In this document: piece by piece, positions 8,580-17,175 of the stretch
How positions within the stretch are numbered: the stretch's first letter is position 1
Layout: each line of letters begins with the position of its first letter
NCBI RefSeq assembly: GCF_900107765.1
Contig: NZ_FNQY01000005.1
Coordinates: 1 to 64,000 of the forward strand
Reading direction: 5' to 3'
Source of the DNA: Arachidicoccus rhizosphaerae
GTDB taxonomy: Bacteria > Bacteroidota > Bacteroidia > Chitinophagales > Chitinophagaceae
DNA length: 64,000 nucleotides
Notes under the pieces: generated by a model
What the model was told of the DNA's origin: nothing
What the model saw: only the letters and a program-made list of their open reading frames with translations
Databases searched by the model: none
Program-made: the position numbers and the translations under genes

Positions 8580-10109
8580 TTACTCCAGCTCTTTTCTGAT
8601 TTCCTCCAGTCGCTTTTGCAACTGTTTTACCTTATTCGGATATTTAGCGGCCAGATTTTCTAACTCAGCTTTATCTTCTGAGATATGGTATAACTGGGGT
8701 TTTTCACTATTTCCGGATTCAATATTTACATTACTTAAAACGGCTGGTCCACTATGAGGTTCAATATATTTCCAGCCATCACTAACGATACCTAAAGTCA
8801 TATTGGCAGCCTGCTCCACCACCTCTGATCTGCCTTTGTCGGTTTTCCCCAGTAAAGTTTCCAGGTTATTTTTGCTATCTGTAAATTCTGAAGCAGGGAG
8901 TTTTTCACCCAGCAGAGAAGCAAAGCTGGCCATCAGGTCCATCTGGCTAAACAAAGCATCCGTCTTTACCGCTTTAACTTGCCCCTTCCAGTAAACAATA
9001 AAAGGAACACGGGTCCCGCCTTCCAATGCACTATATTTTCCACCCCTGAAAGGACCAGTCGGTTTATAATTTTCAGCATGGGCAGTTTGCTCAGCCTGAT
9101 CCAGATAACCATCATTTAACACGGGCCCGTTATCGCTGGAAAAAATAATTATTGTATTGTCCAGAATACCTCTTTGTTTTAAAGCCGCTAAAATCACACC
9201 TACGCTATGATCCATTTCCAAAATAACATCCCCTCTATACCCTAACTTGCTTTTCCCCTTAAAAACAGTTGCCGGCATTCTGGGAACATGGATATTTTGA
9301 ATGGCATAATAAAGAAAGAAGGGTTTTCCGTCTTTTAAACTTCGATCAATAAAATCAATTGATTTTGTATTGAAAGTACCTCCCAATTCTTCATCTGTCC
9401 ATGTCGCCCGCTTGCCTCCTGACATAAAACCAATACGTCCGATACCATTGGTTATATGACCATCATGTCCCTGACGGGGATCACTATGAATTTTGAGCAT
9501 TTCCGGGTGTTGCTTCCCCGTCAACTCTTCAGGAAATTGTTTTTGATAATCCACCTTAATAGGATCTGCGCTGTCAAGGCCTACAACTTTTTGATTCTCC
9601 ATAAAAACCGTAGGCGTTCTGTCTGCCGTAGCTGGGAAAATGAAAGAATAGTCAAATCCGACTTCTCTGGGGCCAGGATTAACTTCCTGATTCCAGTCGA
9701 TCGGAAAATGATCACCCAGGCCCAGATGCCATTTACCCACCACCCCAGTCATATAACCGGCTCTTTGAAAAACTTTTGGCAAGGTCGTAATATCAGTCGG
9801 AATAATCAGATTGGCATTCCCGGGTAAAATGTTTGTTCCTTTTTTACGCCAGGCATACCGGCCTGAAAGAATAGAAAACCTGGAGGGTGTACAGGTAGAA
9901 GCAGTACAATGCGCATCCGTAAATTGTCTGCCGTTTTGTGCCAGCCAGTCAATATTAGGCGTTGCAATCGCCCTAGCCCCATAACTGCTCAGGTCTCCAT
10001 ACCCTAAATCATCCGTATAAAGAATCAATACGTTGGGTCGTTGCTGCGCAAAACCTTTCAGGGCGAATATCGAAAAAAATGATGCCAACAAAATTGTAGA
10101 AAATCTCAT
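8580..10109 (-). CDS. Secreted type I sulfatase (arylsulfatase family)
   Basis: Hydrolyses sulfate esters. A signal peptide (MRFSTILLASFFSIFALKGFAQ) is followed by the alkaline-phosphatase-fold start PNVLILYTDDLGYGD with metal-binding Asp33/Asp34. The formylglycine site is C-T-P-S-R (Cys73), and the second signature GVVGKWHLG follows. At 509 residues it has normal length. A longer frame to 10181 adds 24 residues before the signal peptide, so ATG at 10109 is chosen. No SusC/SusD genes lie nearby, so this is not an obvious polysaccharide locus. The maturase needed for Cys-type sulfatases is not in the window. The substrate is unknown; a sulfotransferase cluster lies 20 kb away. Confidence 0.9.
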   Translation of the reverse strand: MRFSTILLASFFSIFALKGFAQQRPNVLILYTDDLGYGDLSSYGARAIATPNIDWLAQNGRQFTDAHCTASTCTPSRFSILSGRYAWRKKGTNILPGNANLIIPTDITTLPKVFQRAGYMTGVVGKWHLGLGDHFPIDWNQEVNPGPREVGFDYSFIFPATADRTPTVFMENQKVVGLDSADPIKVDYQKQFPEELTGKQHPEMLKIHSDPRQGHDGHITNGIGRIGFMSGGKRATWTDEELGGTFNTKSIDFIDRSLKDGKPFFLYYAIQNIHVPRMPATVFKGKSKLGYRGDVILEMDHSVGVILAALKQRGILDNTIIIFSSDNGPVLNDGYLDQAEQTAHAENYKPTGPFRGGKYSALEGGTRVPFIVYWKGQVKAVKTDALFSQMDLMASFASLLGEKLPASEFTDSKNNLETLLGKTDKGRSEVVEQAANMTLGIVSDGWKYIEPHSGPAVLSNVNIESGNSEKPQLYHISEDKAELENLAAKYPNKVKQLQKRLEEIRKELE

Positions 10110-10153
10110 ATATGAATTGTACTTAATGACTAAGAGAACAATATCCCTTGATT

Positions 10154-10161
10154 CAAATGTA
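10154..10161 (-). promoter_or_regulatory. Possible -7 box upstream of the sulfatase
   Basis: TACATTTG on the minus strand, 44 bp before the chosen ATG. No TTG was found at the usual -33 distance, so support is partial. Confidence 0.35.
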
Positions 10162-10232
10162 CAAAAAACTGGCAATTCCATGCCTCTTCCCGGCTTATTT
10201 CCATTCCTTATCTCAACTTGTATATAAATGCA

Positions 10233-10264
10233 ATATGGCTATACAATTAAATGTACAGCCATAT
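10233..10264. terminator. Hairpin after the DUF6600 gene
   Basis: ATATGGCTATAC pairs with GTACAGCCATAT with one mismatch and an 8-nt loop. It lies 30 bp past the stop of the minus-strand DUF6600 gene. The only T run is on the plus-strand side, so intrinsic termination in the gene's direction is uncertain. Confidence 0.4.
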
Positions 10265-10293
10265 CTTCTTTTTATAAAGTTACTGATTGTAAA

Positions 10294-11721
10294 CTATCTG
10301 CCTCTGGTGGCTCTTCTGGAACTGCTGGAAGAAGAATTACTTCTTTGTTGTACTCTTTCTACTCTTTGTTCCGTACGCTGTGCTCTTTGGGCCTGTTGTT
10401 GTTGCGCTCTTTGGGTAGCTCGTTGCGCTCTTTGCTGTGCAGCTGCACGCTGCTGAGTGGCTCTTTGCTCTTGAGCACGCTGCTGTGTTGCTCTTTGTTG
10501 CTCTGCGCGTTGCTGTTGCTCTGCACGTTGCTGTTGCTGGGCACGCTGCTGCTGTTGTGCCCTCTGCTGTTGTTCAGCTCTTTGTTGCGTAGCCCTTTGT
10601 TCAGCAGCGCGTTGCTGAGTGGCTCTTTGTTGCTGCTGACTTCTCTGCTGAGCAGCTCTTTGTTGTTGAACACGCTGCTGAGTGCTGGTTGAAGGCTGCG
10701 TCCTTGTCGGCGTTGACCTTTGGGTGTTTGTATTACTGCGCACCGGTGCAGTGGACCTGGTAGCGCCATTTGTTCTGTTTGTATTCGATCTGGATGGCGT
10801 GGTACCTCTTTGCGTATTCGTACGGTTATTGCCCTGATTGACACCTGGACTTGTCGTTCTAGAGCCTTCTCTGACAGCCGGCCGGTAAACATGCAGCTCA
10901 TTATTTCTTAACCCTGCACTTCTGGAGTTATTGGTACTCACCACTCTGGTTGTTCTGACGGCTCTTCCCGTGCTTCTGGATACATCCCTTGCCTGTGGTC
11001 CCATTGCATAACGGTCATGTCCGGAACCTCTGTAATTAGAAATAATATTGGAGCGTCTGATAATAGTATTATACCTGCTTCTGGGTATATAATAATTATG
11101 AATATTATGATACCCTAAATATCTTCTGGGCATAAAAGTCCAGAAATTAATAGGAATCGATCCAACAGAAAAGCTCAATCCTATACTGGTACCCGGAGCT
11201 AACGGTGCCCAGCCATACATATCTGATGTTGAGCTCCAGCCCACCCAGGCTGGTCCCCACTGATAACCAGGAACCCAATACCAGCCATACATATTATTAT
11301 ACCCCCAACGACCATAATGGAATGGCGCCCATCCCCAGTTATAGTTAGACACCCAGGTCCAGCCATAATTAGTATAAGTCCAATACCCGTTAGTAGAATA
11401 AGGTTGAAAGCCTTGAACATTAGCAATCCACACACGACCGTAATTCGGATCAGAAACCCAGCGGCCGTAAGGAGCTAATTGTGTATAAAAATCGTTAAAG
11501 CTAATTTGTGCGTTGCTGCCATCATTGCTATATTGATCATAGTTGTCGTCATTATAATCATAGCTGTTATCATAACTATTATCATTGCCATTGTTATAGT
11601 TATTATCATAGCCATTATCATAATTACCATAATCCTCCTGCGCATAAGCGGTTGTATTGCAACCAAATGCAAATATTCCCGCTGTAAAGAGAATTAATAG
11701 TGATGGAAAATACTTTTTCAT
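10294..11721 (-). CDS. DUF6600 / YXWGXW-type exported protein with Gln/Arg-rich tail
   Basis: A 475-residue exported protein. The N-terminus is a signal peptide with a Cys at 21 (FAFGC), possibly a lipobox, or cleavage after AYAQ. Residues 28-70 are an Asn/Asp/Tyr-rich linker. Residues about 78-180 are dense in Trp, Tyr and Gly (YGRWVSDPNYGRVW, WTWVSNYNWGWAPFHYGRW), as in DUF6600 proteins. A Thr/Arg/Ser/Asn-rich hinge follows. The last roughly 130 residues are nearly pure Gln, Arg and Ala (QQRAQQQQRAEQQ type), then a serine run. Function is unknown; such proteins are cell-envelope associated by their signal. The tail is encoded by an imperfect CTG/TTG repeat tract. Confidence 0.8.
   Translation of the reverse strand: MKKYFPSLLILFTAGIFAFGCNTTAYAQEDYGNYDNGYDNNYNNGNDNSYDNSYDYNDDNYDQYSNDGSNAQISFNDFYTQLAPYGRWVSDPNYGRVWIANVQGFQPYSTNGYWTYTNYGWTWVSNYNWGWAPFHYGRWGYNNMYGWYWVPGYQWGPAWVGWSSTSDMYGWAPLAPGTSIGLSFSVGSIPINFWTFMPRRYLGYHNIHNYYIPRSRYNTIIRRSNIISNYRGSGHDRYAMGPQARDVSRSTGRAVRTTRVVSTNNSRSAGLRNNELHVYRPAVREGSRTTSPGVNQGNNRTNTQRGTTPSRSNTNRTNGATRSTAPVRSNTNTQRSTPTRTQPSTSTQQRVQQQRAAQQRSQQQQRATQQRAAEQRATQQRAEQQQRAQQQQRAQQQQRAEQQQRAEQQRATQQRAQEQRATQQRAAAQQRAQRATQRAQQQQAQRAQRTEQRVERVQQRSNSSSSSSRRATRGR
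10380..10700. repeat. Imperfect Gln/Arg-codon repeat tract
   Basis: About 320 bp of degenerate tandem units built from TGTTG, CTG and CGTTG blocks, the complement of CAG/CAA and CGC/CGT codons. It encodes the Gln/Arg/Ala tail of the DUF6600 protein. Unit length varies (about 12-24 bp), so length variation by slippage or recombination is plausible. Confidence 0.75.
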
Positions 11722-11838
11722 AATATGATTTTAGGTAATTACTAATAATTGTTATGCAAGTACAATACCAACTTGCATAACTATGACACCGAAATATAAC
11801 CAATGTTTAATAAAACCTGCAATTTTAACTACCAGGCA

Positions 11839-12561
11839 TTAGCTTTTCATTAATTTCCTGGCTCTTTCCAAATCATCCGGAGTATCAATTTCTACTCCCA
11901 TTTTTGAAACTTGTACCATTCTGAGGGGTACTCCGTTTTCCAAATATCTTAAACATTCAATTTTCTCCGCAAGTTCCAGAGCAGTCATTTCCCATTTGGT
12001 AAATTGAATCAAAGCCTCTTTTCTAAAAGCATATACGCCTTTATGTTCATAGCAGGTGATGGCTATATCAGTATTGCGTGGATAAGGAATTCTGGATCTG
12101 CTAAAGAGTAAAGAGTTGTTTTTCTTATCCACTACGACTTTAACGCAATTAGGATTATTCATCTGGTCTTCTTCCTCAAACGGCTGCATTAAAGAGGCTA
12201 CCTGCACCTGCGGATCTTCAAATGCAGCTACAAGTCTTGCCAGTACTTCCTGATTGATAAAAGGAGTGTCACCCTGGACATTCAGGATTATATCCACTTC
12301 CATGTCTTTCGCTATTTCAGCTATCCGGTCACTTCCACTTTCATAATGACTTGCCGTCATTTTAGCTAATCCGCCATGAGAAGTTATCTCATTAAAAATA
12401 ATATCACTGTCGGTGGCCACCATTACCTGATCAAAGAGTCCGGTTGCCAGGGTTCTTTCATAGGTATGCCTGATGACTGTTTTACCGGCCAGGTCCTGCA
12501 TCAATTTGCCAGGAAACCGGGAGGCCTTATAGCGAGCGGGGATTAATGCAACTACTTTCAT
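11839..12561 (-). CDS. kdsB: 3-deoxy-manno-octulosonate cytidylyltransferase
   Basis: Activates Kdo as CMP-Kdo for lipopolysaccharide inner-core synthesis, using CTP in the cytoplasm. The N-terminal nucleotide-binding motif ALIPARYKASRFPGKLM and the following VIRHTYERT are diagnostic. NVQGDTPFI carries the metal-binding Asp region and a C-terminal EIDTPDDLERA closes the fold. The 240 residues match the family. It lies 36 bp downstream of mtgA in the same direction and may be co-transcribed with it, pairing two cell-envelope genes. Confidence 0.96.
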   Translation of the reverse strand: MKVVALIPARYKASRFPGKLMQDLAGKTVIRHTYERTLATGLFDQVMVATDSDIIFNEITSHGGLAKMTASHYESGSDRIAEIAKDMEVDIILNVQGDTPFINQEVLARLVAAFEDPQVQVASLMQPFEEEDQMNNPNCVKVVVDKKNNSLLFSRSRIPYPRNTDIAITCYEHKGVYAFRKEALIQFTKWEMTALELAEKIECLRYLENGVPLRMVQVSKMGVEIDTPDDLERARKLMKS

Positions 12562-12597
12562 ATTGATAGATTAAAGTATTATAGGAAATAAAATTTA

Positions 12598-13302
12598 CTA
12601 TTTAGATACTGTCAAAGTTTTTATTTTTTCATTATCCTGGATATTGCGCATCTGCCTTAAAATCCAGCCGGCTTTAAAATTTACAAACTTACTTCTAGGC
12701 TTTACTGTATATTTTTTCGGATTAGGTAAACAGGCAATTATGGAAGCAGCCTCATTTCTGTTTAGATGGGCTGCATCCTTCTGATAATAACTTTCCGCCG
12801 CAGCCTGGATGCCGTAGATTCCTTTACCCATTTCAATGACATTTAAATAGACTTCCAGTATCCGCTTTTTACCCCAAATCCATTCAATTAGTTTGGTATA
12901 CACAAATTCCGGCGCCTTCCTCAGATACTTTGTCACTCCTGATCCTTGCCACAAAAATACATTTTTAGCAGTCTGCTGACTTATCGTACTGGCAGCGGAA
13001 CCCCTGGAACGCTTTCCTTTTTCACTTTCCAGACTTTGTTTGAGTGCGGGCCAGTCAAAACCGCCATGTATTGCAAATAACTGATCTTCACCTGCGATGG
13101 CAGCAAGTTTTGCATTTCCGCTAATTTTATCATATGAGACATAATCCCTTTTAAGTCCATTGCCACTTACCAGACTTCCGAGTTGTGTCAAAGTAATAGG
13201 CGGCATAACCCATTTACACACGACAAGGTATATAATGGACAGGGCAAACAGTTTTAATCCTGTCTTTAAAATCCAGATGCAGACACGTTTAATTTTTCTC
13301 AC
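12598..13302 (-). CDS. mtgA: Monofunctional peptidoglycan glycosyltransferase
   Basis: Polymerises lipid II into glycan strands at the inner membrane. It has one N-terminal transmembrane segment (ILKTGLKLFALSIIYLVV) and a GT51 domain: the catalytic-Glu region AAIAGEDQLFAIHGGFD, the GSAASTISQQTAKNVFLW motif, RKAPEFVYTKLIEWIWGKKRILEVYLNVIEMG, and GIQAAAESYY. No transpeptidase domain follows. A longer frame to 13377 exists, but GTG at 13302 lies 4 nt after a TATCTTTG promoter box and starts a typical basic N-terminus (VRKIKRV), so the 234-residue form is preferred and the mRNA would be leaderless. Confidence 0.9.
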   Translation of the reverse strand: MRKIKRVCIWILKTGLKLFALSIIYLVVCKWVMPPITLTQLGSLVSGNGLKRDYVSYDKISGNAKLAAIAGEDQLFAIHGGFDWPALKQSLESEKGKRSRGSAASTISQQTAKNVFLWQGSGVTKYLRKAPEFVYTKLIEWIWGKKRILEVYLNVIEMGKGIYGIQAAAESYYQKDAAHLNRNEAASIIACLPNPKKYTVKPRSKFVNFKAGWILRQMRNIQDNEKIKTLTVSK

Positions 13303-13306
13303 TGGG

Positions 13307-13314
13307 CAAAGATA
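13307..13314 (-). promoter_or_regulatory. -7 promoter box of mtgA
   Basis: TATCTTTG on the minus strand, ending 4 nt before the GTG at 13302. A TTG lies about 23 bp further upstream (13338-13340), slightly beyond the usual 19-21 spacing. The placement decides the gene start. Confidence 0.55.
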
Positions 13315-13400
13315 ATGGCAAATTCCTAAGGCTGCGCCAACGGAATAAAAACAAACATTTATCGGGGCAAAAGTCACCTGCTTTAGCGGAGCAATCTTTT

Positions 13401-14684
13401 TTATTTCGCTATTTGGAAGGACATAAGTGGCATATTTTTAAAACGGGCGAATAATTCAACCTCTGGCTCCAACCCTTTTAATAATGTTTTGATTTCAGCT
13501 GACTTAAGAGTTGTAAAAGGCAGAATTTTGATTTTAAGCCCCGGCACAGGTGCGCTTTTAACCTTACCCGCACTTTTGGCAGCGGTCGTCTTTTCCACTT
13601 GCCAGCTGGCCAGTATTTTACCATTTCTTACTACAGCGGGCCTGAACATCCCATTAACGGTTATAATCTGGCGATTAAATTCAGGTGCCAGCATGGCTGA
13701 CCTGTCTTTATAACTGATCAGATACTCATCAAAGGCAGCCAGTAAATGCAAATTATCCCCCTTCCCGGATGAATTTCCCGGCTTCGAACCTCCACTTTTC
13801 GACTTGCCGGCTGACTGTACATCGGACCAATAATATAAATCTGTATTTTTAATGGAACTGTTCTCTGTTTTTTTATTCACTTCCTGCTTTTCCCAATGTA
13901 CCAACTGATCCCCCAGTTCAACTAATGCCTTTTTAATTTCAGTTATATTGAGTCCCGACCACCAGGCAAAATCTGCTACACTGGCTGGCCCACGAGTGGA
14001 AAAATACCGGCTGGCCAACTCTCTGACACCCGCCGCTCCCTGCAGCTCTTTTTTTAAACGCAGGGCCTTTTCCATATTTTTCCCTAACATATTTTCGACC
14101 AAGCCATAACTATGCTTTTCATTTTTCACAGCACCACTGCAGATAATCCCTTCCAACTCTGCGTGCATTATATAATGATTGCTGCGATACTCATCCATTG
14201 AAAAGCCCCTTTGTTCCAAATGGCTGACCAGTTCCGCCTTTGACAAGTACGGTTCGTCGGATAAGATCCTGTATATGGCTTCATCTGCTTTTGCATATTC
14301 CTGTTGTAAAATACCCAGATGTTTATCTCTGCTGAACAGCGCTTTTTTTATAGCAGGTGCCGTTAAATGTAAGATCCAAAGCAAATCTTCACCAGCTAAT
14401 AACTGCCAGGTTGGTCTGAGGGCATGGGTTCTCACAATATGGCCTTTCTCAAATGCTTTTTGTATTACGGCACCGGTCAGAAATTTTGCCTCAGCACAGT
14501 GGCCTAGTCTGTGACAGATTGCCCACTGTACCATATCAAAATGCTGTGCCTGTAATGCACCCATCCTCTGAACAAGGTGAGCTACATCCAGTACCTCATG
14601 CACGCTTAAGTGCTGTGCATCTATTCGGGCATCCAATAAATGCTGCTGCCCCTCAGGCAATTTTACTTTGGAGGTTGAAGCCAT
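13401..14684 (-). CDS. Winged-helix DNA-binding domain protein (HTH_42 / YcaQ-AlkX-like)
   Basis: A 427-residue protein of the HTH_42 family: an N-terminal VLDVAHLVQRMGALQAQH segment, the characteristic GHIVRTHALRPTWQLL motif, repeated winged-helix modules, a central RYFSTRGPASVADFAWWSGL, and a C-terminal LLAAFDEYLISYKDR...GMFRPAVVRNGKI block. YcaQ relatives are DNA glycosylases acting on crosslinks; many homologues are only described as winged-helix proteins, so enzymatic activity here is unproven. Its start overlaps the flavin-reductase stop by 22 bp, indicating translational coupling within the tyrosine unit, although no metabolic link is evident. Confidence 0.82.
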   Translation of the reverse strand: MASTSKVKLPEGQQHLLDARIDAQHLSVHEVLDVAHLVQRMGALQAQHFDMVQWAICHRLGHCAEAKFLTGAVIQKAFEKGHIVRTHALRPTWQLLAGEDLLWILHLTAPAIKKALFSRDKHLGILQQEYAKADEAIYRILSDEPYLSKAELVSHLEQRGFSMDEYRSNHYIMHAELEGIICSGAVKNEKHSYGLVENMLGKNMEKALRLKKELQGAAGVRELASRYFSTRGPASVADFAWWSGLNITEIKKALVELGDQLVHWEKQEVNKKTENSSIKNTDLYYWSDVQSAGKSKSGGSKPGNSSGKGDNLHLLAAFDEYLISYKDRSAMLAPEFNRQIITVNGMFRPAVVRNGKILASWQVEKTTAAKSAGKVKSAPVPGLKIKILPFTTLKSAEIKTLLKGLEPEVELFARFKNMPLMSFQIAK

Positions 14685-15562
14685 AGAATTGCAAGTGCTT
14701 TTTCAAGATTATTTTCCCGGATACTTTTTTGTGCAAATAAGTGCAGTTCCCTGATACACTCATTCTCACTTAAACCTGATTTAAAGATAGCATTAATTTC
14801 GGGTAAACTTAAAAGTTCTGCCAACTGTTTTTCTGTGGGCACCTTTTCCATATTTCCTATTCTGCCCAATTCATTTCCAGTCAATATGTGGGAAAACCGG
14901 ACATGCTCAGGCAGACTGTCTACGCCAATCCCCATGGTTCTGAGCGGCTTTTCCACTTCAAACAGGTTTTCTGCCGTAACACGGCAATACCAATTGGCGC
15001 CAAGCCTTGCCACTAAATCCATTTTAGCCTGATCAATCTGTCCGGCTTCATTTAGCACCTCTTCCCTGACATGAATTTTAATAATCTCTGCAAAAACCAG
15101 ATTTCCTGCCCCGGGTCCGGTTCCAAGCGGTTTTATTTCCTGAATAAGGCATTCAAGCTGCATAGGTGACTCCAATACTCTGGGAGGGCTAACCAGGTCA
15201 GAAGGCTCCATGGTAAAACCTGCCTTCTGAAATTCATTCACGCCTCTTGGATACTCTGTACTGGCAAGAGAGGTCTGCTGAACCATTGAATAGCTGACAA
15301 TATTGATCACAGCCTCCCCCACTTCCATCACATTTTCCAGACTGTGTTTGATGGTATTATCCCGGACTCTTCTTGCCGGAGAGAAAATACAAACCGGGGG
15401 ATTAGTGGAAAATAAATTAAAGAAACTAAAGGGACTGAGATTAATCTCTCCCGCTTTGCTGATGGTAGATACAAAACAAATCGGCCGGGGAGCAATTCCA
15501 TGCTGTAGCCATGACTGCAGTTCAGTAGTGGATAACCGGGCCGGATCCAGACTTCTTATCAT
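14663..15562 (-). CDS. Flavin reductase-like FMN-binding protein
   Basis: A 299-residue protein with a flavin reductase-like domain. The N-terminal RPICFVSTISKAGEINLSPFSFFNLFSTNPPVCIFSP is the typical FMN-binding core, and the GTGPGAGNLVFAEIIKIHV strand follows. It is longer than stand-alone flavin reductases, with an extra C-terminal helical region of about 90 residues. It lies 45 bp after the FAH gene and overlaps the next gene. Genes like this often sit in tyrosine-degradation loci of Bacteroidota by my recollection; its substrate is unknown. Confidence 0.85.
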   Translation of the reverse strand: MIRSLDPARLSTTELQSWLQHGIAPRPICFVSTISKAGEINLSPFSFFNLFSTNPPVCIFSPARRVRDNTIKHSLENVMEVGEAVINIVSYSMVQQTSLASTEYPRGVNEFQKAGFTMEPSDLVSPPRVLESPMQLECLIQEIKPLGTGPGAGNLVFAEIIKIHVREEVLNEAGQIDQAKMDLVARLGANWYCRVTAENLFEVEKPLRTMGIGVDSLPEHVRFSHILTGNELGRIGNMEKVPTEKQLAELLSLPEINAIFKSGLSENECIRELHLFAQKSIRENNLEKALAILWLQPPK

Positions 15563-15607
15563 TATTAAAAGCGTTTTTCAGCGAATATTGATTATCAAAG
15601 AGAGTGA

Positions 15608-16609
15608 CTACATTTTCTTTAAGGCAATTAAAGAAAAATCTCCGCCTTCACTATCGGCTTCCATTACGTTATGCAGTTTACCAAGACCGGTAATTTCCAG
15701 TTCCACCTGATCTTTGGGTTGCAGCCACTGAACCGGATAATCACTGTTTTGTAATAACCCTGTTCCGTTGAGTTCCAAAAAACACCCTGTTCCAACCGTC
15801 CCTGAACCGATGACATCTCCGGGTAATATGTCCGCTCCATACGCACATCTTTCGATAATTTCAGCAAAGGTCCAGTCCATATCCTTGACATTACCTTCTG
15901 AGACCTGGATGCCGTTGACCTTACAAGTCATGGCAAGATCATAGGTCTTTCCGGTATGTCCTTTCCTAGTCGGGGTTAAATAGCTTTCTAATTCATCGGG
16001 AGTGACCAGCCAGGGACCGATTGCCGTCGCAAAATCCTTTCCCTTTGCAGGTCCTAAATTCAGCTTCATTTCCTCCATTTGTAAAGTACGGGCGCTCAGG
16101 TCATTCATTATGGTAAAACCAGCTATATAATCATCTGCTTCACTGGCAGTAATATTTCGTCCCTTTTTCCCGATGACTGCGGCTATTTCCAGTTCAAAAT
16201 CAAGTTTCAGAAAATGATCAGGCATTAATCTTACCGCTCCCGGTCCGACAATCGCATTATGATTGGTAAAATAAAAAATCGGATACTGATCAAATTCGGC
16301 GATCATGTCAACTTTTCGGTTTCTTCTGGCCGTGACTACATGTTGTCTGAATGCATAACCATCCCTGCAAGAGGTGGGATGCGGGACAGGGGCCATTAAT
16401 TCATAAAAAACTTCTTCTTTAAAAGATTGTCCTTCCTCCAGTTTTTTTTGTACCTCTTTGGCCCTGTTCATTAAAGGCGCCTCCCCCATTAAAAATGCCG
16501 CCATATTATCCGGGATTTGTTTATCGCAGCTATTTAAATTATAAATATGGCCTTTATAATAAATCCCTAAGTGCTCATTGCCTTCTGTTTTATAGGAGAC
16601 TAATTTCAT
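15608..16609 (-). CDS. Fumarylacetoacetate hydrolase family protein, probable fumarylacetoacetase
   Basis: Expected to split fumarylacetoacetate into fumarate and acetoacetate, the last step of tyrosine catabolism. The 333-residue FAH-fold protein has a metal-binding acidic cluster in LDFELEIAAVIGKKG and MNDLSARTLQ, then GKDFATAIGPWLV and the family motif GDVIGSGTVGTGCFLE. It is shorter than mammalian FAH (about 420 residues) but usual for the bacterial two-domain form. It faces hmgA-hppD across a 566-bp intergenic region, which fixes the pathway assignment better than sequence alone. Confidence 0.9.
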   Translation of the reverse strand: MKLVSYKTEGNEHLGIYYKGHIYNLNSCDKQIPDNMAAFLMGEAPLMNRAKEVQKKLEEGQSFKEEVFYELMAPVPHPTSCRDGYAFRQHVVTARRNRKVDMIAEFDQYPIFYFTNHNAIVGPGAVRLMPDHFLKLDFELEIAAVIGKKGRNITASEADDYIAGFTIMNDLSARTLQMEEMKLNLGPAKGKDFATAIGPWLVTPDELESYLTPTRKGHTGKTYDLAMTCKVNGIQVSEGNVKDMDWTFAEIIERCAYGADILPGDVIGSGTVGTGCFLELNGTGLLQNSDYPVQWLQPKDQVELEITGLGKLHNVMEADSEGGDFSLIALKKM

Positions 16610-17175
16610 ATGTATCTTTTTATACGTTTAACAGTTGATAATTAATTGAAGCAACTCCTTGTTGCCGACCGTGTACAAAGCGAAGCTAGTAAAAATTACC
16701 ACAAAAACTAACAAATGTTATAAAAGTTCTTTAAATTCGCTCCCCGAATGCAGCCTGTTTATAAATATGCTGTAACTTAGAGATATGAACAGACATGTAT
16801 CGGTTATTCTGTCCATTTTTTTAGATGCAATTAGACATACAACATATCATCAAGGCGTTTAGCTCTCTGGAGTTCAGAGCCCTCTTCCAGCATCAGCTGG
16901 TTGCAAAACTGGTTTTTGCTCAATACTAATCTAATAGTTGGTCATCCCCTTTCGGTCATTTTTCCTGATTTCCCACAAAATATTTGAACGTTAAATACAG
17001 GCATTCACTCAAATGCCAGGTGTTACAACAAATAAGAATTTATCAGCCGTAAAACAGGTACTGATTCATTCAGCTTATTTGAACGTCTGGAAATCAAAAA
17101 GTAAAGCAAGGCATTGACCTGTAGAGCTTCGGCATCTATCTTATTCACTTTTACAAGTCCATTAAATTATTAACC
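16610..17175. other. 566-bp divergent intergenic region between fah and hmgA
   Basis: No gene was recognised. It must hold the promoters of both tyrosine-degradation units. TAACAAATGTTA (around 16700-16711), a 5-bp-arm palindrome, is a possible operator. Imperfect -7-like strings (AATATTTG near 16980, CTTATTTG near 17078) face hmgA, but neither matches TAnnTTTG exactly. No riboswitch or tRNA was seen. Confidence 0.4.

Noticed and set aside
6222-10109. Polysaccharide utilisation locus formed by the TonB receptor and the sulfatase
   Set aside because: No SusD gene is present, the receptor is paired with HmuY, and a strong terminator separates the two units.
10110-10181. 24-residue extension before the sulfatase signal peptide
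   Set aside because: A normal signal peptide begins at the ATG at 10109; the extension overlaps the candidate promoter box.
10228-10692. Leu/Ser-rich plus-strand frame opposite the DUF6600 gene
   Set aside because: It is the antisense reading of the Gln/Arg repeat; the composition is an artefact of the repeat.
13303-13377. 25-residue N-terminal extension of MtgA
   Set aside because: It would cover the TATCTTTG promoter box, and the residues before the basic start of the membrane helix look unrelated to the family.
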